Shown here in pieces: positions 36,833 through 46,292 of a stretch of 64,000 nucleotides of DNA. Every line of letters begins with the position of its first letter. Position 1 is the stretch's first letter. The translations under genes were made by a program, and so were the position numbers. The notes under the pieces were generated by a model. The model searched no databases. It was not told the origin of the DNA and saw only the letters and a list, made by a program, of their open reading frames with translations. Source of the DNA: Hyphomonadaceae bacterium JAD_PAG50586_4 (GTDB lineage: Bacteria; Pseudomonadota; Alphaproteobacteria; Caulobacterales; Aquidulcibacteraceae); contig CP096134.1 in the NCBI GenBank assembly GCA_023242925.1, forward strand, positions 2,995,501-3,059,500, in the 5' to 3' direction.

Positions 36833-37569
36833 TCCTGTTGATCTTCTCCTATCTCCCCTCGCTGCTTTGTGGCGTGCATGTCGTGCGCACGGGTCGCGAA
36901 ATGTATTGGCTCTGGCTCTTCGTCCTGGCGCCGATGCTGGCGCCGGCGTTCTATTTCTTCGCCGTGCTTGCGCCCGAGATGATGGGCGGTCGAACGGCGC
37001 GCACCGTCGGCAAAGCCGCACGTCAAGCCATCGATCCCGAGCGCGACTTTCGCAGCGCCATGCGCGCACTGGAGGACACGCCCTCGGTTGGCAATCGCAT
37101 GAAGATTGCGCACGCAGCGGCCGCACTCGGCCGTTGGAGCGATGCCGAGGCGCAATGGGCGCTCGCCGCCGACGGCCATTGGGCTGACGATCCCGCCATT
37201 CTCAAAGGTCACGCCGAAGCGCTGCTCGAACTCGGCCGCTATGCGGATGCATTGAAGCGCCTTGAGCACTTGCGCGCGCAAGGCAGCGAAGGCGCAACGC
37301 CGCAAGTCGCGCTCCTCTTCGCCCGCGCTTACGAAGGCTTGAGCCGCAACGACGAAGCCGACGACGCCTTCCGCTTCGCCGCCGATCGCGTGCCTGGCCT
37401 TGAATCTGGCGCGCGCTATGTCGCTTTCATGGCCAAGACCGGCCGCCGCGAGGACGCCGAAATCGGCTTGGCCGAGATCGAGCGTCGCTATTCCAAGATT
37501 TCAGCCCCGCTGCGCGGCGAAGCCCGCATCTGGCGCGACATGGCCGCCAGTGCATTGGCGCGCAAGTAG
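36829..37569 (+). CDS. Membrane-anchored TPR-like protein
   Basis: 246 residues from the ATG that overlaps the pth stop (ATGA). Two N-terminal hydrophobic helices (about 1-17 and 24-44) are followed by a cytoplasmic helical solenoid with TPR-type repeats ([40 protein letters not shown]). It resembles the small membrane TPR proteins often annotated only as hypothetical. Insertion between pth and ychF suggests a role linked to translation or cell envelope, but this is contextual only. Confidence 0.75.
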   Translation: MILLIFSYLPSLLCGVHVVRTGREMYWLWLFVLAPMLAPAFYFFAVLAPEMMGGRTARTVGKAARQAIDPERDFRSAMRALEDTPSVGNRMKIAHAAAALGRWSDAEAQWALAADGHWADDPAILKGHAEALLELGRYADALKRLEHLRAQGSEGATPQVALLFARAYEGLSRNDEADDAFRFAADRVPGLESGARYVAFMAKTGRREDAEIGLAEIERRYSKISAPLRGEARIWRDMAASALARK

Positions 37570-37589
37570 ATCGAACAGGGAAAATAATT

Positions 37590-38687
37590 ATGGGTTTCAA
37601 ATGCGGCATCGTGGGTTTGCCGAACGTCGGCAAGTCCACGCTCTTTAATGCGCTGACCAAAACGGCCGCGGCGCAAGCCGCGAATTATCCGTTCTGCACC
37701 ATCGAGCCGAATGTCGGCGAAGTGGCGATGCCGGAGCCGCGCCTCAATGCGCTCGCGAAAATCGCAGGCTCGAAAGAGATCATTCCGACGCGGATGAATT
37801 TCGTCGATATCGCCGGTCTCGTGCGCGGCGCGTCGAAAGGCGAAGGCCTAGGCAACCAATTCCTTGCCAACATCCGCGAATGCGACGCCATCGCTTATGT
37901 GCTGCGCTGCTTCGAGAATGACGACATCACCCACGTCGAAGGCCGCATCGATCCGATTGCCGACCTCGAAACCGTCGAAACCGAATTGATGCTTGCCGAC
38001 CTTGAGAGCCTGGATAAGCGGGTCAGCAATCTCGAGAAGAAAGCCAAGGGCGGCGATAAGGATTCCAAGCTGACGCTCGATCTCGTCCTGCGCGCCAAGG
38101 CGCTGCTTGAAGAAGGCAAGCCCGCCCGCCACACCCAGCGCGCGCCGGAGGAAGAAAAAGCATTCCACATGCTGCAGCTGCTGACCGCGCTGCCCGTGCT
38201 CTATGTCTGCAACGTCAACGAAGACGACGCCGCCAACGGCAATGCGCACACCGCACGTGTGATGGAGCGCGCAAAGCTCGAGCAGGCCGCGTGCGTGATC
38301 ATCTCAGCGCAACTGGAAGCAGAAATCGCCGCGCTCTCGGATGAGGAACAAGCGGAATTCCTCGCCACAATCGGCCTCGAAGAACCAGGCCTCACCCGCC
38401 TCATCCACGCCGGCTACAATCTCCTCGGCCTGCAAACCTATTTCACCGTAGGCCCGAAGGAAGCGCGCGCCTGGACCATCGAAAAAGGCTGGACCGCGCC
38501 GCAAGCCGCAGGCGTCATCCACGGCGATTTCGAAAAAGGCTTCATCCGCGCAGAGACCATTGGCTTCGAAGACTTCATCAAATTCAACGGCGAAACCGGC
38601 GCCAAGGAAGCGGGTAAGATGCGCCTGGAAGGCAAGGAATACATCGTGAAGGAAGGCGACGTGATGCACTTCCGCTTCAATGCCTAG
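37590..38687 (+). CDS. ychF: Redox-regulated ATPase YchF
   Basis: 365 residues of the OBG-type P-loop family that prefers ATP. G1 is [15 protein letters not shown] (about 9-23), the switch region [12 protein letters not shown] and G3 [17 protein letters not shown] (about 71-87). A coiled-coil insertion follows and a C-terminal TGS domain is visible ([24 protein letters not shown]). YchF binds ribosomes and is involved in stress responses. It completes the rplY-pth-ychF cluster. The 3' end overlaps the next MFS gene by eight bases. Confidence 0.95.
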   Translation: MGFKCGIVGLPNVGKSTLFNALTKTAAAQAANYPFCTIEPNVGEVAMPEPRLNALAKIAGSKEIIPTRMNFVDIAGLVRGASKGEGLGNQFLANIRECDAIAYVLRCFENDDITHVEGRIDPIADLETVETELMLADLESLDKRVSNLEKKAKGGDKDSKLTLDLVLRAKALLEEGKPARHTQRAPEEEKAFHMLQLLTALPVLYVCNVNEDDAANGNAHTARVMERAKLEQAACVIISAQLEAEIAALSDEEQAEFLATIGLEEPGLTRLIHAGYNLLGLQTYFTVGPKEARAWTIEKGWTAPQAAGVIHGDFEKGFIRAETIGFEDFIKFNGETGAKEAGKMRLEGKEYIVKEGDVMHFRFNA

Positions 38688-39903
38688 CACCCCCGCCGTT
38701 CGACCGCCGCTTTCGACCTGGGAACTCGTGGCGATGACAGCGGCGCTGTCGGCGCTGAACGCGCTCGCCATCGACATCATGCTACCGGCGCTGCCGGATA
38801 TCGGCCGCGCCTTCAATCTCGCCAACGACAACGACCGCCAATTGGTGATCGTGGCTTACGTCGCCCTGTTTGGCGTGGCGCAGCTCGTCTATGGGCCGCT
38901 CGCAGATCGATTTGGCCGACGCAGCGTCCTGCTCTGGGCGCTCGCCATCTTCAGCGCCGGCACCCTGCTCAGCATCATCGCGCCGACATTCGAACTCTTC
39001 CTCGCCGCGCGCGCATTGCAAGGCGTGGGCGCCGCAGCGATACGCGTGATCTCCATCGCTGTCGTGCGCGATCTCACGGAAGGCCGGCGCATGGCGCAGA
39101 TCATGTCGACGGCGATGACCATCTTCATGATCATTCCGATCGTCGCGCCCGGTATCGGCCAACTCATTCTGCTCGTGGCGCCGTGGCGTTGGATCTTCGG
39201 CACGTTGCTGATCTATGCGCTGCTCGTGGCGATCTGGGCTTTGGTGCGCCTGCCCGAAACGCTGAAGCCGGAGATGTGCCGCGCGCTGCAGCCAAAGGTG
39301 ATCGCATCCGGCTACGCGGCTGTGTTTAGAGACCGCCAGACCGTCGGTTATATGATCGCCAGCACGTTCCTGACCGCGTGCCTGTTTGGCTACATCACCG
39401 CGTCCGAACAGATTTACGTCGATGTGTTCGCGCTCGGCCCAGCTTTTCCGATCGCCTTTGCGGCTATCGCGATCACCATCTCGATCGGCACCTTCCTCAA
39501 TTCTCGCATAGTCGTCGGCCAAGGCATGCGCCGTATCTCGCATGTGGCGATGTTCTGGTTCACCGGAATCGCTGCGCTGCATGCCCTCGTGGCGATCGCC
39601 GGGTTTGAAAATTTCTGGAGCTTTATCGTTCTGCTAGGCCTCAGCTTTGGTGTGTTCGGGCTCATGTCGAGCAATTTCAACACGCTTGCGATGGAGCGCA
39701 TGGGGCACGTTGCCGGCTCGGCATCCGCCGTGTTTGGCGCGGTCACGGCCAGTGGCGGCGCCGTGCTTGGCGGCGTCATCGCACGCGCGTTTGACGGCAC
39801 CACCTCGCCCTTTGTGACAGTGGTGGCGCTCGCCGGTGTCGCCATCATTTTCAGCGTGCTGATCACCGAACGCGGCCGTTTGTTCAAAGACAGCGACCGC
39901 TAA
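38680..39903 (+). CDS. Bcr/CflA-type MFS multidrug transporter
   Basis: 407 residues with 12 membrane segments. Drug:H+ antiporter-1 signatures are visible: the helix 1 motif [14 protein letters not shown] (about 26-39), motif A in [17 protein letters not shown] (about 69-85) and the helix-4/5 VAPGIGQLI. The family exports drugs or metabolites. The ATG lies inside the end of ychF in another frame, so expression is coupled. It converges with the aspartic protease gene with a four-base overlap. Confidence 0.85.
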   Translation: MPSTPAVRPPLSTWELVAMTAALSALNALAIDIMLPALPDIGRAFNLANDNDRQLVIVAYVALFGVAQLVYGPLADRFGRRSVLLWALAIFSAGTLLSIIAPTFELFLAARALQGVGAAAIRVISIAVVRDLTEGRRMAQIMSTAMTIFMIIPIVAPGIGQLILLVAPWRWIFGTLLIYALLVAIWALVRLPETLKPEMCRALQPKVIASGYAAVFRDRQTVGYMIASTFLTACLFGYITASEQIYVDVFALGPAFPIAFAAIAITISIGTFLNSRIVVGQGMRRISHVAMFWFTGIAALHALVAIAGFENFWSFIVLLGLSFGVFGLMSSNFNTLAMERMGHVAGSASAVFGAVTASGGAVLGGVIARAFDGTTSPFVTVVALAGVAIIFSVLITERGRLFKDSDR

Positions 39904-40874
39904 TCGAGGCGCGAGCCCGTCGGCGGCCCGTCTTGGATGTCGAAATAGACAAAGCCTCGGGCATAATCGATGGCCATCCCTCTCGATTGCGACAGGACAT
40001 CCATGCCGACCAAAAGCGTCGGCTCCTCGGTCATGTCCCATATCCGAAAGATGTGAAAATCGCCGACATAGGCGCGAACATTGCGCACGACGAGACCGCC
40101 AAAGCGCATGCGCGGCATGAAAATGGAATCGGTCAGCAGAATCGGTTCGCCCGCCGTGTAAGCCCGCGCGGCGCCGAGCTCGCGTGACCGCTGCAAGCGC
40201 AGATCAAGCGCCGTACGCAGCGCGTTGTTCGCCAACGATGTATCGGACCCCGTATCGATCAGAAGATTGGTGCGCACGCCGTTGATGGCGCCGCGCACGA
40301 CGATCAAATGCCCGAACCGCAACTCGCCGCGCACACGCGACCACCCTCTGAGCCGAGCGGACCCCCGCGCCGGCCCGATCTCAATGCAATTACGCTCGAA
40401 ATCCATCCGCAGCCGCCGCCCGCGCATGCCGTCAACGCCGAGAAGGCCCTGCTCGCCGGCAAGCACCGCGCCCTGCAATGCCGGCATGCGCGCGACGCCC
40501 AGTGGGAGGTCGCCATAGTGAAGCGAGTCAACCTGCACCAAAGGCGCCACCGTGACGCCGTGCACGGAATGAACTTCGCCTGTTCCTGTCGACGTAAGGC
40601 CGAGCCGCTCGACGAGCGCTTGAGACAGGACAGACCGATTAGCGCCAGTGTCGACGATGAAGCGGAAGGGACCTTGTCCATTCACGCGCACTTGCGCCAC
40701 CACGCGGCCCAGTCGATCCGATCGGGTCGCGCCCATCGCGAAATCTTCTGGCGACGCCGTTTGATAGGCCGCGAGGTCGGGCGCCTCGAGGCAACGCGCG
40801 CTTGCAGCGCCACCCCAAAGCGCGCCGATAAGCCCGAACAACAACAGCCTAAGCATGCGCATTGCCGCGAGCAT
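39900..40874 (-). CDS. Secreted double retropepsin-like aspartic protease
   Basis: 324 residues with a signal peptide (MLRLLLFGLIGALWGGAASA). Two aspartyl-protease half-sites are visible, FIVDTGANRSVLS (about 72-84) and NLLIDTGSDTSLANN (about 213-227), each followed by a Gly-rich flap-like segment. Retropepsin-type bacterial enzymes usually carry one such motif and dimerise; here two lie in one chain, so it may fold as an internal pseudodimer like pepsin. Periplasmic protein turnover is the likely context; no substrate is known. Confidence 0.78.
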   Translation of the reverse strand: MLAAMRMLRLLLFGLIGALWGGAASARCLEAPDLAAYQTASPEDFAMGATRSDRLGRVVAQVRVNGQGPFRFIVDTGANRSVLSQALVERLGLTSTGTGEVHSVHGVTVAPLVQVDSLHYGDLPLGVARMPALQGAVLAGEQGLLGVDGMRGRRLRMDFERNCIEIGPARGSARLRGWSRVRGELRFGHLIVVRGAINGVRTNLLIDTGSDTSLANNALRTALDLRLQRSRELGAARAYTAGEPILLTDSIFMPRMRFGGLVVRNVRAYVGDFHIFRIWDMTEEPTLLVGMDVLSQSRGMAIDYARGFVYFDIQDGPPTGSRLD

Positions 40875-40971
40875 GAGCCCGCCACACGCGCCGCACCAGT
40901 GACAAGCCGCTCAACTTCCCGCGAGCGTCGCGCCCTCTCGACGAAATGCGCCCTACATGCGACCAAACCGC

Positions 40972-41634
40972 ATGACTGACACGATCGAACTTATCAGCGC
41001 CGTCGACGGCTTTGCCTTCAGCGCGCTCTCTGCACAGCCGAAAACGGCGAGCAAGGGCGGCGTCGTGGTGATCCAGGAAATTTTCGGCCTCACCGCACAT
41101 ATTGGCGAGGTCAGCGAGTTCTTCGCAGATGCGGGATACGAAGCGATCGCACCGGGACTGTTCGATCGGATCGAGCGCGGTTTTCACGCGGGGCACGATC
41201 CAGACGGGATCAAGGCCGGGATCGCGGCTGTAAAGTCCTCGCCGTGGAGGCAAGTCATCTCCGACATCCAAGCCGCGATCGATGCGCTGCCGAAGCCGGT
41301 TTACGTCACCGGCTTTTGCTATGGCGGCGCGGCGACCTGGATGGCTGCCGCCAAGTGCAAAGGCTTGAACGCCGCCTCATGCTTCTACGGCCGACTGATC
41401 GTCGATCTACTGGAAGCCAAGCCCGCGATCCCCACGATGCTGCACTACGGCGCGCGTGATGCTTCGATCCCGCCAGAGAATTACGAGGCCGTGCGTCTAG
41501 CGGCGCCCGATGCGCCTCTCTATCTCTACGACGCTGGCCACGGCTTTTGCCGCAAAGGCTCGTCCGATTTCGACGGCGTCGCGCGCGATCTAGCGCTTGC
41601 GCGCACGATCGATTGGTTCGCGCGCTGGCCGTGA
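40972..41634 (+). CDS. Dienelactone hydrolase family protein
   Basis: 220 residues from ATG 40972 (ATG 40957 would add five). The alpha/beta hydrolase triad is of the DLH kind: nucleophilic Cys in GFCYGGAATW (about 120), Asp in YGARDASIPP (about 168) and His in YDAGHGFCRKG (about 197). QEIFGLTAHI near residue 33 carries the family's Glu. The classic reaction is dienelactone to maleylacetate, but most homologues act on other carboxyl esters. It starts a run of small cytosolic enzymes. Confidence 0.85.
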   Translation: MTDTIELISAVDGFAFSALSAQPKTASKGGVVVIQEIFGLTAHIGEVSEFFADAGYEAIAPGLFDRIERGFHAGHDPDGIKAGIAAVKSSPWRQVISDIQAAIDALPKPVYVTGFCYGGAATWMAAAKCKGLNAASCFYGRLIVDLLEAKPAIPTMLHYGARDASIPPENYEAVRLAAPDAPLYLYDAGHGFCRKGSSDFDGVARDLALARTIDWFARWP

Positions 41635-41646
41635 GGAGATTTGCAA

Positions 41647-42045
41647 ATGGCGATTGATCACGTCTCTGTCGGCGTCACCAACATCAAGCGTTCGAAAGCG
41701 TTTTATGACGCCGCACTAAAGCCGCTCGGCATGGACCCGATCATGCCCGTTGAATTTAGCGGCCAACTCGTCGGCGTCGGCTATGGCGCCAACAACAAGC
41801 CGAGTTTCTGGATTCAACTCCCGATCAGTGGCCAGCCCGCCAGCATGGGCAACGGTGTCCACATCGCGTTCCGCGCCGACGACCGTGAAGCTGTCGACGC
41901 GTTCTATATCGCAGCGATGGAGCAAGGCGGAATCGAAGATGGCAAGCCGGGGCTCCGCACCGAATATCACCCCGACTATTACGGCGCCTTCGTCCGCGAT
42001 CCCGACGGCAACAAAATAGAAGCCGTCAGCCACGCGCATGAATGA
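41647..42045 (+). CDS. VOC-family (glyoxalase fold) protein
   Basis: 132 residues, a single vicinal-oxygen-chelate unit of paired beta-alpha-beta-beta-beta modules (AIDHVSVGVTNIKRSKAFYD at the start, AFVRDPDGNKIEAVSH at the end). Potential metal ligands are His4 and the terminal Glu in KIEAV. ATG 41647 has GGAG upstream and is preferred over TTG 41641. The substrate is unknown. It overlaps the next gene's ATG by eight bases. Confidence 0.83.
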   Translation: MAIDHVSVGVTNIKRSKAFYDAALKPLGMDPIMPVEFSGQLVGVGYGANNKPSFWIQLPISGQPASMGNGVHIAFRADDREAVDAFYIAAMEQGGIEDGKPGLRTEYHPDYYGAFVRDPDGNKIEAVSHAHE

Positions 42046-43239
42046 CGACGCGCCGATCGCCATTATCGGCGCAGGCCCTGCAGGATTGATTGCCGCCGAC
42101 ATCTTAAGCGCCGCCGGCAAACGCGTCGTGATGTACGAGCGCATGCCCAGCGTCGCGCGTAAATTTCTGATGGCCGGTCGCGGCGGCTTGAACCTCACGC
42201 ATTCGGAACAATTGGCGCGCTTCGTCGCGCGCTACGGCGAAGCGCAGACACAGCTTCAACCCATCCTCGAAGCCTTCACGCCGAGCGATCTGATCGCGTG
42301 GGTCAACGGTCTCGGCCAAGAGACTTTCATCGGCTCCAGCGGCCGCGTCTTTCCCAAGGCGATGAAGGCCTCGCCTCTGTTGCGCGCGCTGTTGCAACGT
42401 CTCGCCGCGCAGGGAGTCGAAATCCAAACCCGCGCAAACTGGACTGGCTGGAACGCACAAGGCGCCCTCAGCTTTGGACCGCCGGCTTCCAGCCGGCATT
42501 CGTCACCGTCAGCAACAATCCTAGCTCTCGGCGGCGCCTCTTGGCCCAAACTCGGCTCTGACGGTTCTTGGGCTGCTCTGCTCGCAAAGCTTGGCGTCGT
42601 CCTCGCACCCTTCCGCGCCAGCAATGTCGGCTTCGATGTCGCCTGGAGTCCGCATATCCGCGAACGCTTCGCCGGAGAGCCGCTGAAAACCATCGCGCTC
42701 CGCCACAACGACCGCGAGGTTCGCGGCGAAGCGATGATCACCGAATACGGCATCGAAGGCGGCGCGATCTACGCCCTCTGCGTCAAACTCCGCGCTGCGG
42801 CGCCAACGACAATCCATATCGATCTCCGCCCAGCACTCAGCCAAAACGACATCGCCGACAAACTCATACGCGCCAAACGCGGCGACACCCTTTCCTCGAC
42901 GCTGCGCAAAACCCTTGGCCTCACGCCGCTCGCTATCGCGTTGCTGCACGAACACGGCGCCCGCCGCGCGAACCCCAGGCGCTCGCAGCGCACATCAAAG
43001 CCATTCCGATCGAACTCCTCGCCCCACGCGGCTTAGATCGCGCCATCTCAAGTGCGGGCGGCGTGCTTTGGGATGCCGTGGACGAAAACCTCCAACTCGG
43101 CGCCATCCCGAATACCTACGTCGCTGGCGAAATGCTGGATTGGGAAGCGCCCACCGGCGGCTATCTGCTGCAAGCCAGCTTCGCCACCGGTGTACACGCC
43201 GCGCGCGCCATATTACGCCGCGCCAGCGCCAATCGGTAA
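42038..43239 (+). CDS. BaiN/TIGR03862-type flavoprotein, one frameshift
   Basis: About 400 residues. The N-terminal part has the FAD motif [17 protein letters not shown] (about 7-23), [31 protein letters not shown] and [13 protein letters not shown]. The C-terminal part reads from about 42970 in the next frame ([40 protein letters not shown]). One missing base near GGCGCCCGC (about 42957) joins them. The family is related to HI0933 and BaiN, NAD(P)/FAD oxidoreductases of unclear substrate. Residues about 149-158 ([10 protein letters not shown]) look like an in-frame palindromic insertion, see 42476-42503. Confidence 0.82.
42476..42503. repeat. Half REP-like palindrome inside the flavoprotein gene
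   Basis: TTTGGACCGCCGGCTTCCAG followed by CCGGCATT: GCCGGC, a TTCCA centre, then GCCGGC form a hairpin resembling one arm of the REP family (GCGGGTCTTCAGACCCGC) with a different stem. It keeps the reading frame and encodes GPPASSRHS. Confidence 0.35.
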
Positions 43240-44120
43240 CGCCGCTTCACGCAAGCGCGTCACGTCCTGCACCGGCGGGCGCCAAACAAGCGCCGATACT
43301 CACGGCTAAACTGCGAGGGGCTATCGTAGCCCACCTCATGCGCGGCGCGCGCCGCGTCCATCGCTTCCGCGAAGATCAAGCGCCGCGCTTCCTGCAGGCG
43401 CATCTGCTTTTGATATTGCAGCGGCGACAGCGACGTCACTTGCTTGAAATGCAAATGCAGCGCTGACGTGCTCATGCGCGCTTCCGATGCCAGCGTGTCG
43501 ACACAAAACGCTTCACGGAAATTCTGCTTGATCCACCCAATCGCACGATTGACTTGGCTGAGCTTGGAATCCGCGTACGCGAGATGGCGCAGCCGCGCAC
43601 CGAACTCGCCCGCCAGCAAACGATAGAGCAGCTCGCGCTCCGCCAGCGGCGCCAACATCGGAATGTCGCGCGGCGTTTCCGCCAAGCGCAGCAAGCGTAA
43701 CGCCGCGTCCAGCAATTCCGACGTCGTCTCACTCAGCGCCATGCCGAGCGATGGATCGCCGCTTTCGATCGCGGGCCCCATCTCCAGGGCCAACGCCGCC
43801 AGCATGGTGCGATCGATCTCGAGCTTAAAGCAAAGATAGGGCGCCTCCTTCGACGCCTCGATCACCTGGCCGACCACGGGCACATCGACCGACGCGGCCA
43901 GAAAACGGCCTGCGTCATAGTCCAAAGCCTGGTCCCCGATCAGCACGCGCTTCTTGCCTTGGACGACCAAGCAGATCGAGGGTTCGTGCAAGGCATGGAG
44001 CGGCTCGGTCGGTGTCGAAAACCGGAAAAGCTTGACGCGCGGGATCGCCGCGTCATGGGCGCCATCCGCGCCGCCCGTATATTTCTCAATTAATTCAATT
44101 AATTCGGGCAGACGCGGCAT
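43213..44120 (-). CDS. AraC-family regulator, C-terminal frameshift
   Basis: About 300 residues. The N-terminal AraC_N-type cupin sensor ([20 protein letters not shown], about 44-63) is followed by two helix-turn-helices ([20 protein letters not shown] and [20 protein letters not shown]). As read, the frame ends early at 43260 with FGARRCRT. Removing one G of the GGG at 43277-43279 gives the usual [15 protein letters not shown] ending and extends the gene to TAA at 43213, overlapping the flavoprotein end. The target is unknown; this subfamily often regulates neighbouring oxidoreductases, and an SDR gene lies divergently next to it. Confidence 0.85.
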
Positions 44121-44312
44121 GGCGAAGGCTCTTCAATTCTGCGCTTCATCGCTAGCACATCTGGGCGTGCCTCCAAGCGGCGGCAAGGCAGGTTTGGAGT
44201 TTTAGGCAATCATCGCGGAGCTCTGTTCTACCGCTCCACAGCCGGCTTGCGCCATCTTCTTCTCATCGCCGGCAACACCAGCGCCGGCCCCCAAAATCAA
44301 CGGAGAAGGCCA

Positions 44313-45040
44313 ATGTCTATCCAAGGCAAAATCGTACTCGTCACTGGCGCGTCGAGCGGCATCGGCGAGGCCAGTGCACGCGAACTGGCGCCCGCGGCGC
44401 GACCGTAGTGTTGGGCGCCCGCCGCACTGATCGTCTCGAAAAGCTGGTCGCCGCATTGCGCGCCCAAGGCGCCACGGCCGAATTCCAAGCGCTCGACGTC
44501 ACCGATCGCGACAGCGTCGCCGACATCGTCCGCTTTGCCCGCGAGCGTTTCGGCAGGCTCGACGTCATCGTCAACAATGCGGGCGTCATGCCGCTCTCGC
44601 CGCTCGACGCGCTCAAGGTCGATGAATGGGAGCAGATGGTCGATGTGAACATCAAGGGCGTGCTCTACGGCATCGCCGCCGCGCTCCCGGTGTTTGCGCA
44701 GCAAGGCCACGGCCACGTGATCAACACATCTTCGATCGCCGCCTATCGTGCGATCCCGACCGGCGCGGTCTATTGCGCCACCAAAGCCGCGGTGAATTTC
44801 ATCACCGAAGGTCTGCGCCAAGAAAATTCTTACGTCCGCACCACGATCATCTCGCCGGGCGTGACGGAATCCGAACTGGCGCACACGATCACGCATGACG
44901 CGACGGCCAAGTTCATCGACGAATATCGCAAGAACTCGATCCCCGCCGACGCCATCGCCCGCGCAATCGCCTTCGCAATTGAACAACCTGACGGCGTGGA
45001 CGTGAACGAAATCGTCGTCCGCCCCACCGCCGCGAACTGA
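44313..45040 (+). CDS. SDR-family oxidoreductase, one frameshift
   Basis: About 242 residues. It begins MSIQGKIVLVTGASSGIGEA (nucleotide-binding TGASSGIG), then breaks at 44390, where a missing G in GGCGCCCGC puts a TAG in frame. The rest continues as VVLGARRTDRLEKLV, NNAGVMPLSP and the catalytic YCATKAAVN. It is a classical short-chain dehydrogenase with an NAD(P) Rossmann fold; the substrate is unknown. It is divergent from the AraC gene and precedes an Atu4866-domain gene, a pairing common in proteobacteria. Confidence 0.85.
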
Positions 45041-45052
45041 TTGAGGATAGAA

Positions 45053-45336
45053 ATGGACCTCCTCTTCGCCACCTAGCCCACGTTCACTGAAGTGAGCGAA
45101 CAAGCCCCCAATCTTATGTCGGGATCTGGAAGAGCGCTGGCGGCTTCATCCGCCACGAACTTCTTCCCAATGGGCGGTATGTGAAACAGCGCGGCCGTCG
45201 CCCCGCCGTCTGCGGCCGCTATCAGATCGAGGGTGAGCGCATCGCCTACGAAAGCGATGAAGGCCGCACCTATGAAGGCGTGTTTGCAAACGGCGCCCTG
45301 CGCCAAGCCGACATGCTGTTTTACAAGGTCGATTAA
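45053..45336 (+). pseudogene. Atu4866-domain protein, broken by a stop and a frameshift
   Basis: An ATG at 45053 gives MDLLFAT, then TAG (45074), PTFTEVSEQAP; after the C5 run (45105-45109) the coding signal moves to the next frame with SYVGIWKSAGGFIRHELLPN, then GRYVKQRGR and a C-terminal ADMLFYKVD. The block GFIRHELLPNGRY identifies the Atu4866 family, small beta-rich proteins of unknown function next to SDR genes. One base error plus one homopolymer error would restore about 94 residues, so this may be sequencing error rather than decay. Confidence 0.6.
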
Positions 45337-45433
45337 CCAGACGCGCAAGGCGGGCGCTTCCCCAAGACAGCGCCCGCCCTTGCCGCTGGGGCGCCCAACT
45401 GCTAGCTAGCGCCCCTTCCCCGCAAGGACCGCG

Positions 45434-46216
45434 ATGCAAACCTCCGCCACGATGAACGTCATGCTTGCCGCCGCCCGCAAGGCCGCGCGCCCGCTGGCGC
45501 GCGACTTCGGCGAGGTCGAAAATCTCCAAATCTCGCGCAAAGGCCCGAGCGATTTCGTCTCCTCCGCCGACCTCAAGGCCGAGAAGACCCTGTTCGAAGA
45601 GCTCTCGAAGGCGCGCCCTGGCTATAGCTTCCTCATGGAAGAGCGCGGCGAAGTCGAAGGCACCGACAAATCGCACCGCTGGATCGTCGATCCGCTCGAC
45701 GGCACCACCAACTTTCTGCACGGCATCCCGCACTTCGCCATCTCGATCGGATTGGAGCGCGAAGGCGTGCTGGTCGCCGGCGTTGTGTACAACGTCATCC
45801 GCGACGAGCTCTTCTGGGCCGAGAAAGGCGCAGGAGCGTATCTGAATGACAGGCGTCTAAGGGTCGCCGCGCGCGCCGATATGCGCGACGCACTCTTCGC
45901 CACCGGCACGCCGTTTCACGGCAAAGCCGGCCACGAAAAAGCGCTCGGCGAAATCGAACGTGTGATCGCACGCAGCGCCGGCATTCGCCGCTTTGGCGCA
46001 GCCGCCCTCGATCTCGCCTACGTCGCGGCCGGCCGATACGACGGCTATTGGGAGCGCGGCCTCAATGCCTGGGACATCGCCGCCGGCGCCGTCATCGTGC
46101 GCGAGGCAGGCGGCACCGTCACCGAGATTGATGGCGGCGATTTCATGAAGACCGGCGCCGTCGTCGCTTCCAACGAGCGCTTACTGCCGCACCTCCAAAG
46201 CGCGCTGCGCGGTTGA
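45434..46216 (+). CDS. Inositol monophosphatase-family phosphatase
   Basis: 260 residues of the Mg-dependent, Li-sensitive phosphatase fold. The metal-binding motif WIVDPLDGTTNFLHG (about 84-98) and the C-terminal WERGLNAWDIAAGAVIVREAGG (about 202-223) are intact, with the Glu in SFLMEERGE upstream. The gene matches the SuhB-type subgroup, which dephosphorylates inositol-1-phosphate or related sugars and in E. coli also binds RNA polymerase. It stands alone on the plus strand. Confidence 0.88.
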   Translation: MQTSATMNVMLAAARKAARPLARDFGEVENLQISRKGPSDFVSSADLKAEKTLFEELSKARPGYSFLMEERGEVEGTDKSHRWIVDPLDGTTNFLHGIPHFAISIGLEREGVLVAGVVYNVIRDELFWAEKGAGAYLNDRRLRVAARADMRDALFATGTPFHGKAGHEKALGEIERVIARSAGIRRFGAAALDLAYVAAGRYDGYWERGLNAWDIAAGAVIVREAGGTVTEIDGGDFMKTGAVVASNERLLPHLQSALRG

Positions 46217-46292
46217 TCGCGCGCGATCTCTCGTGAACACTGCCGCGTAACAAGGCTCGCCCGCCGGGGACAAGCCGGGAGGATAAGCGCGC

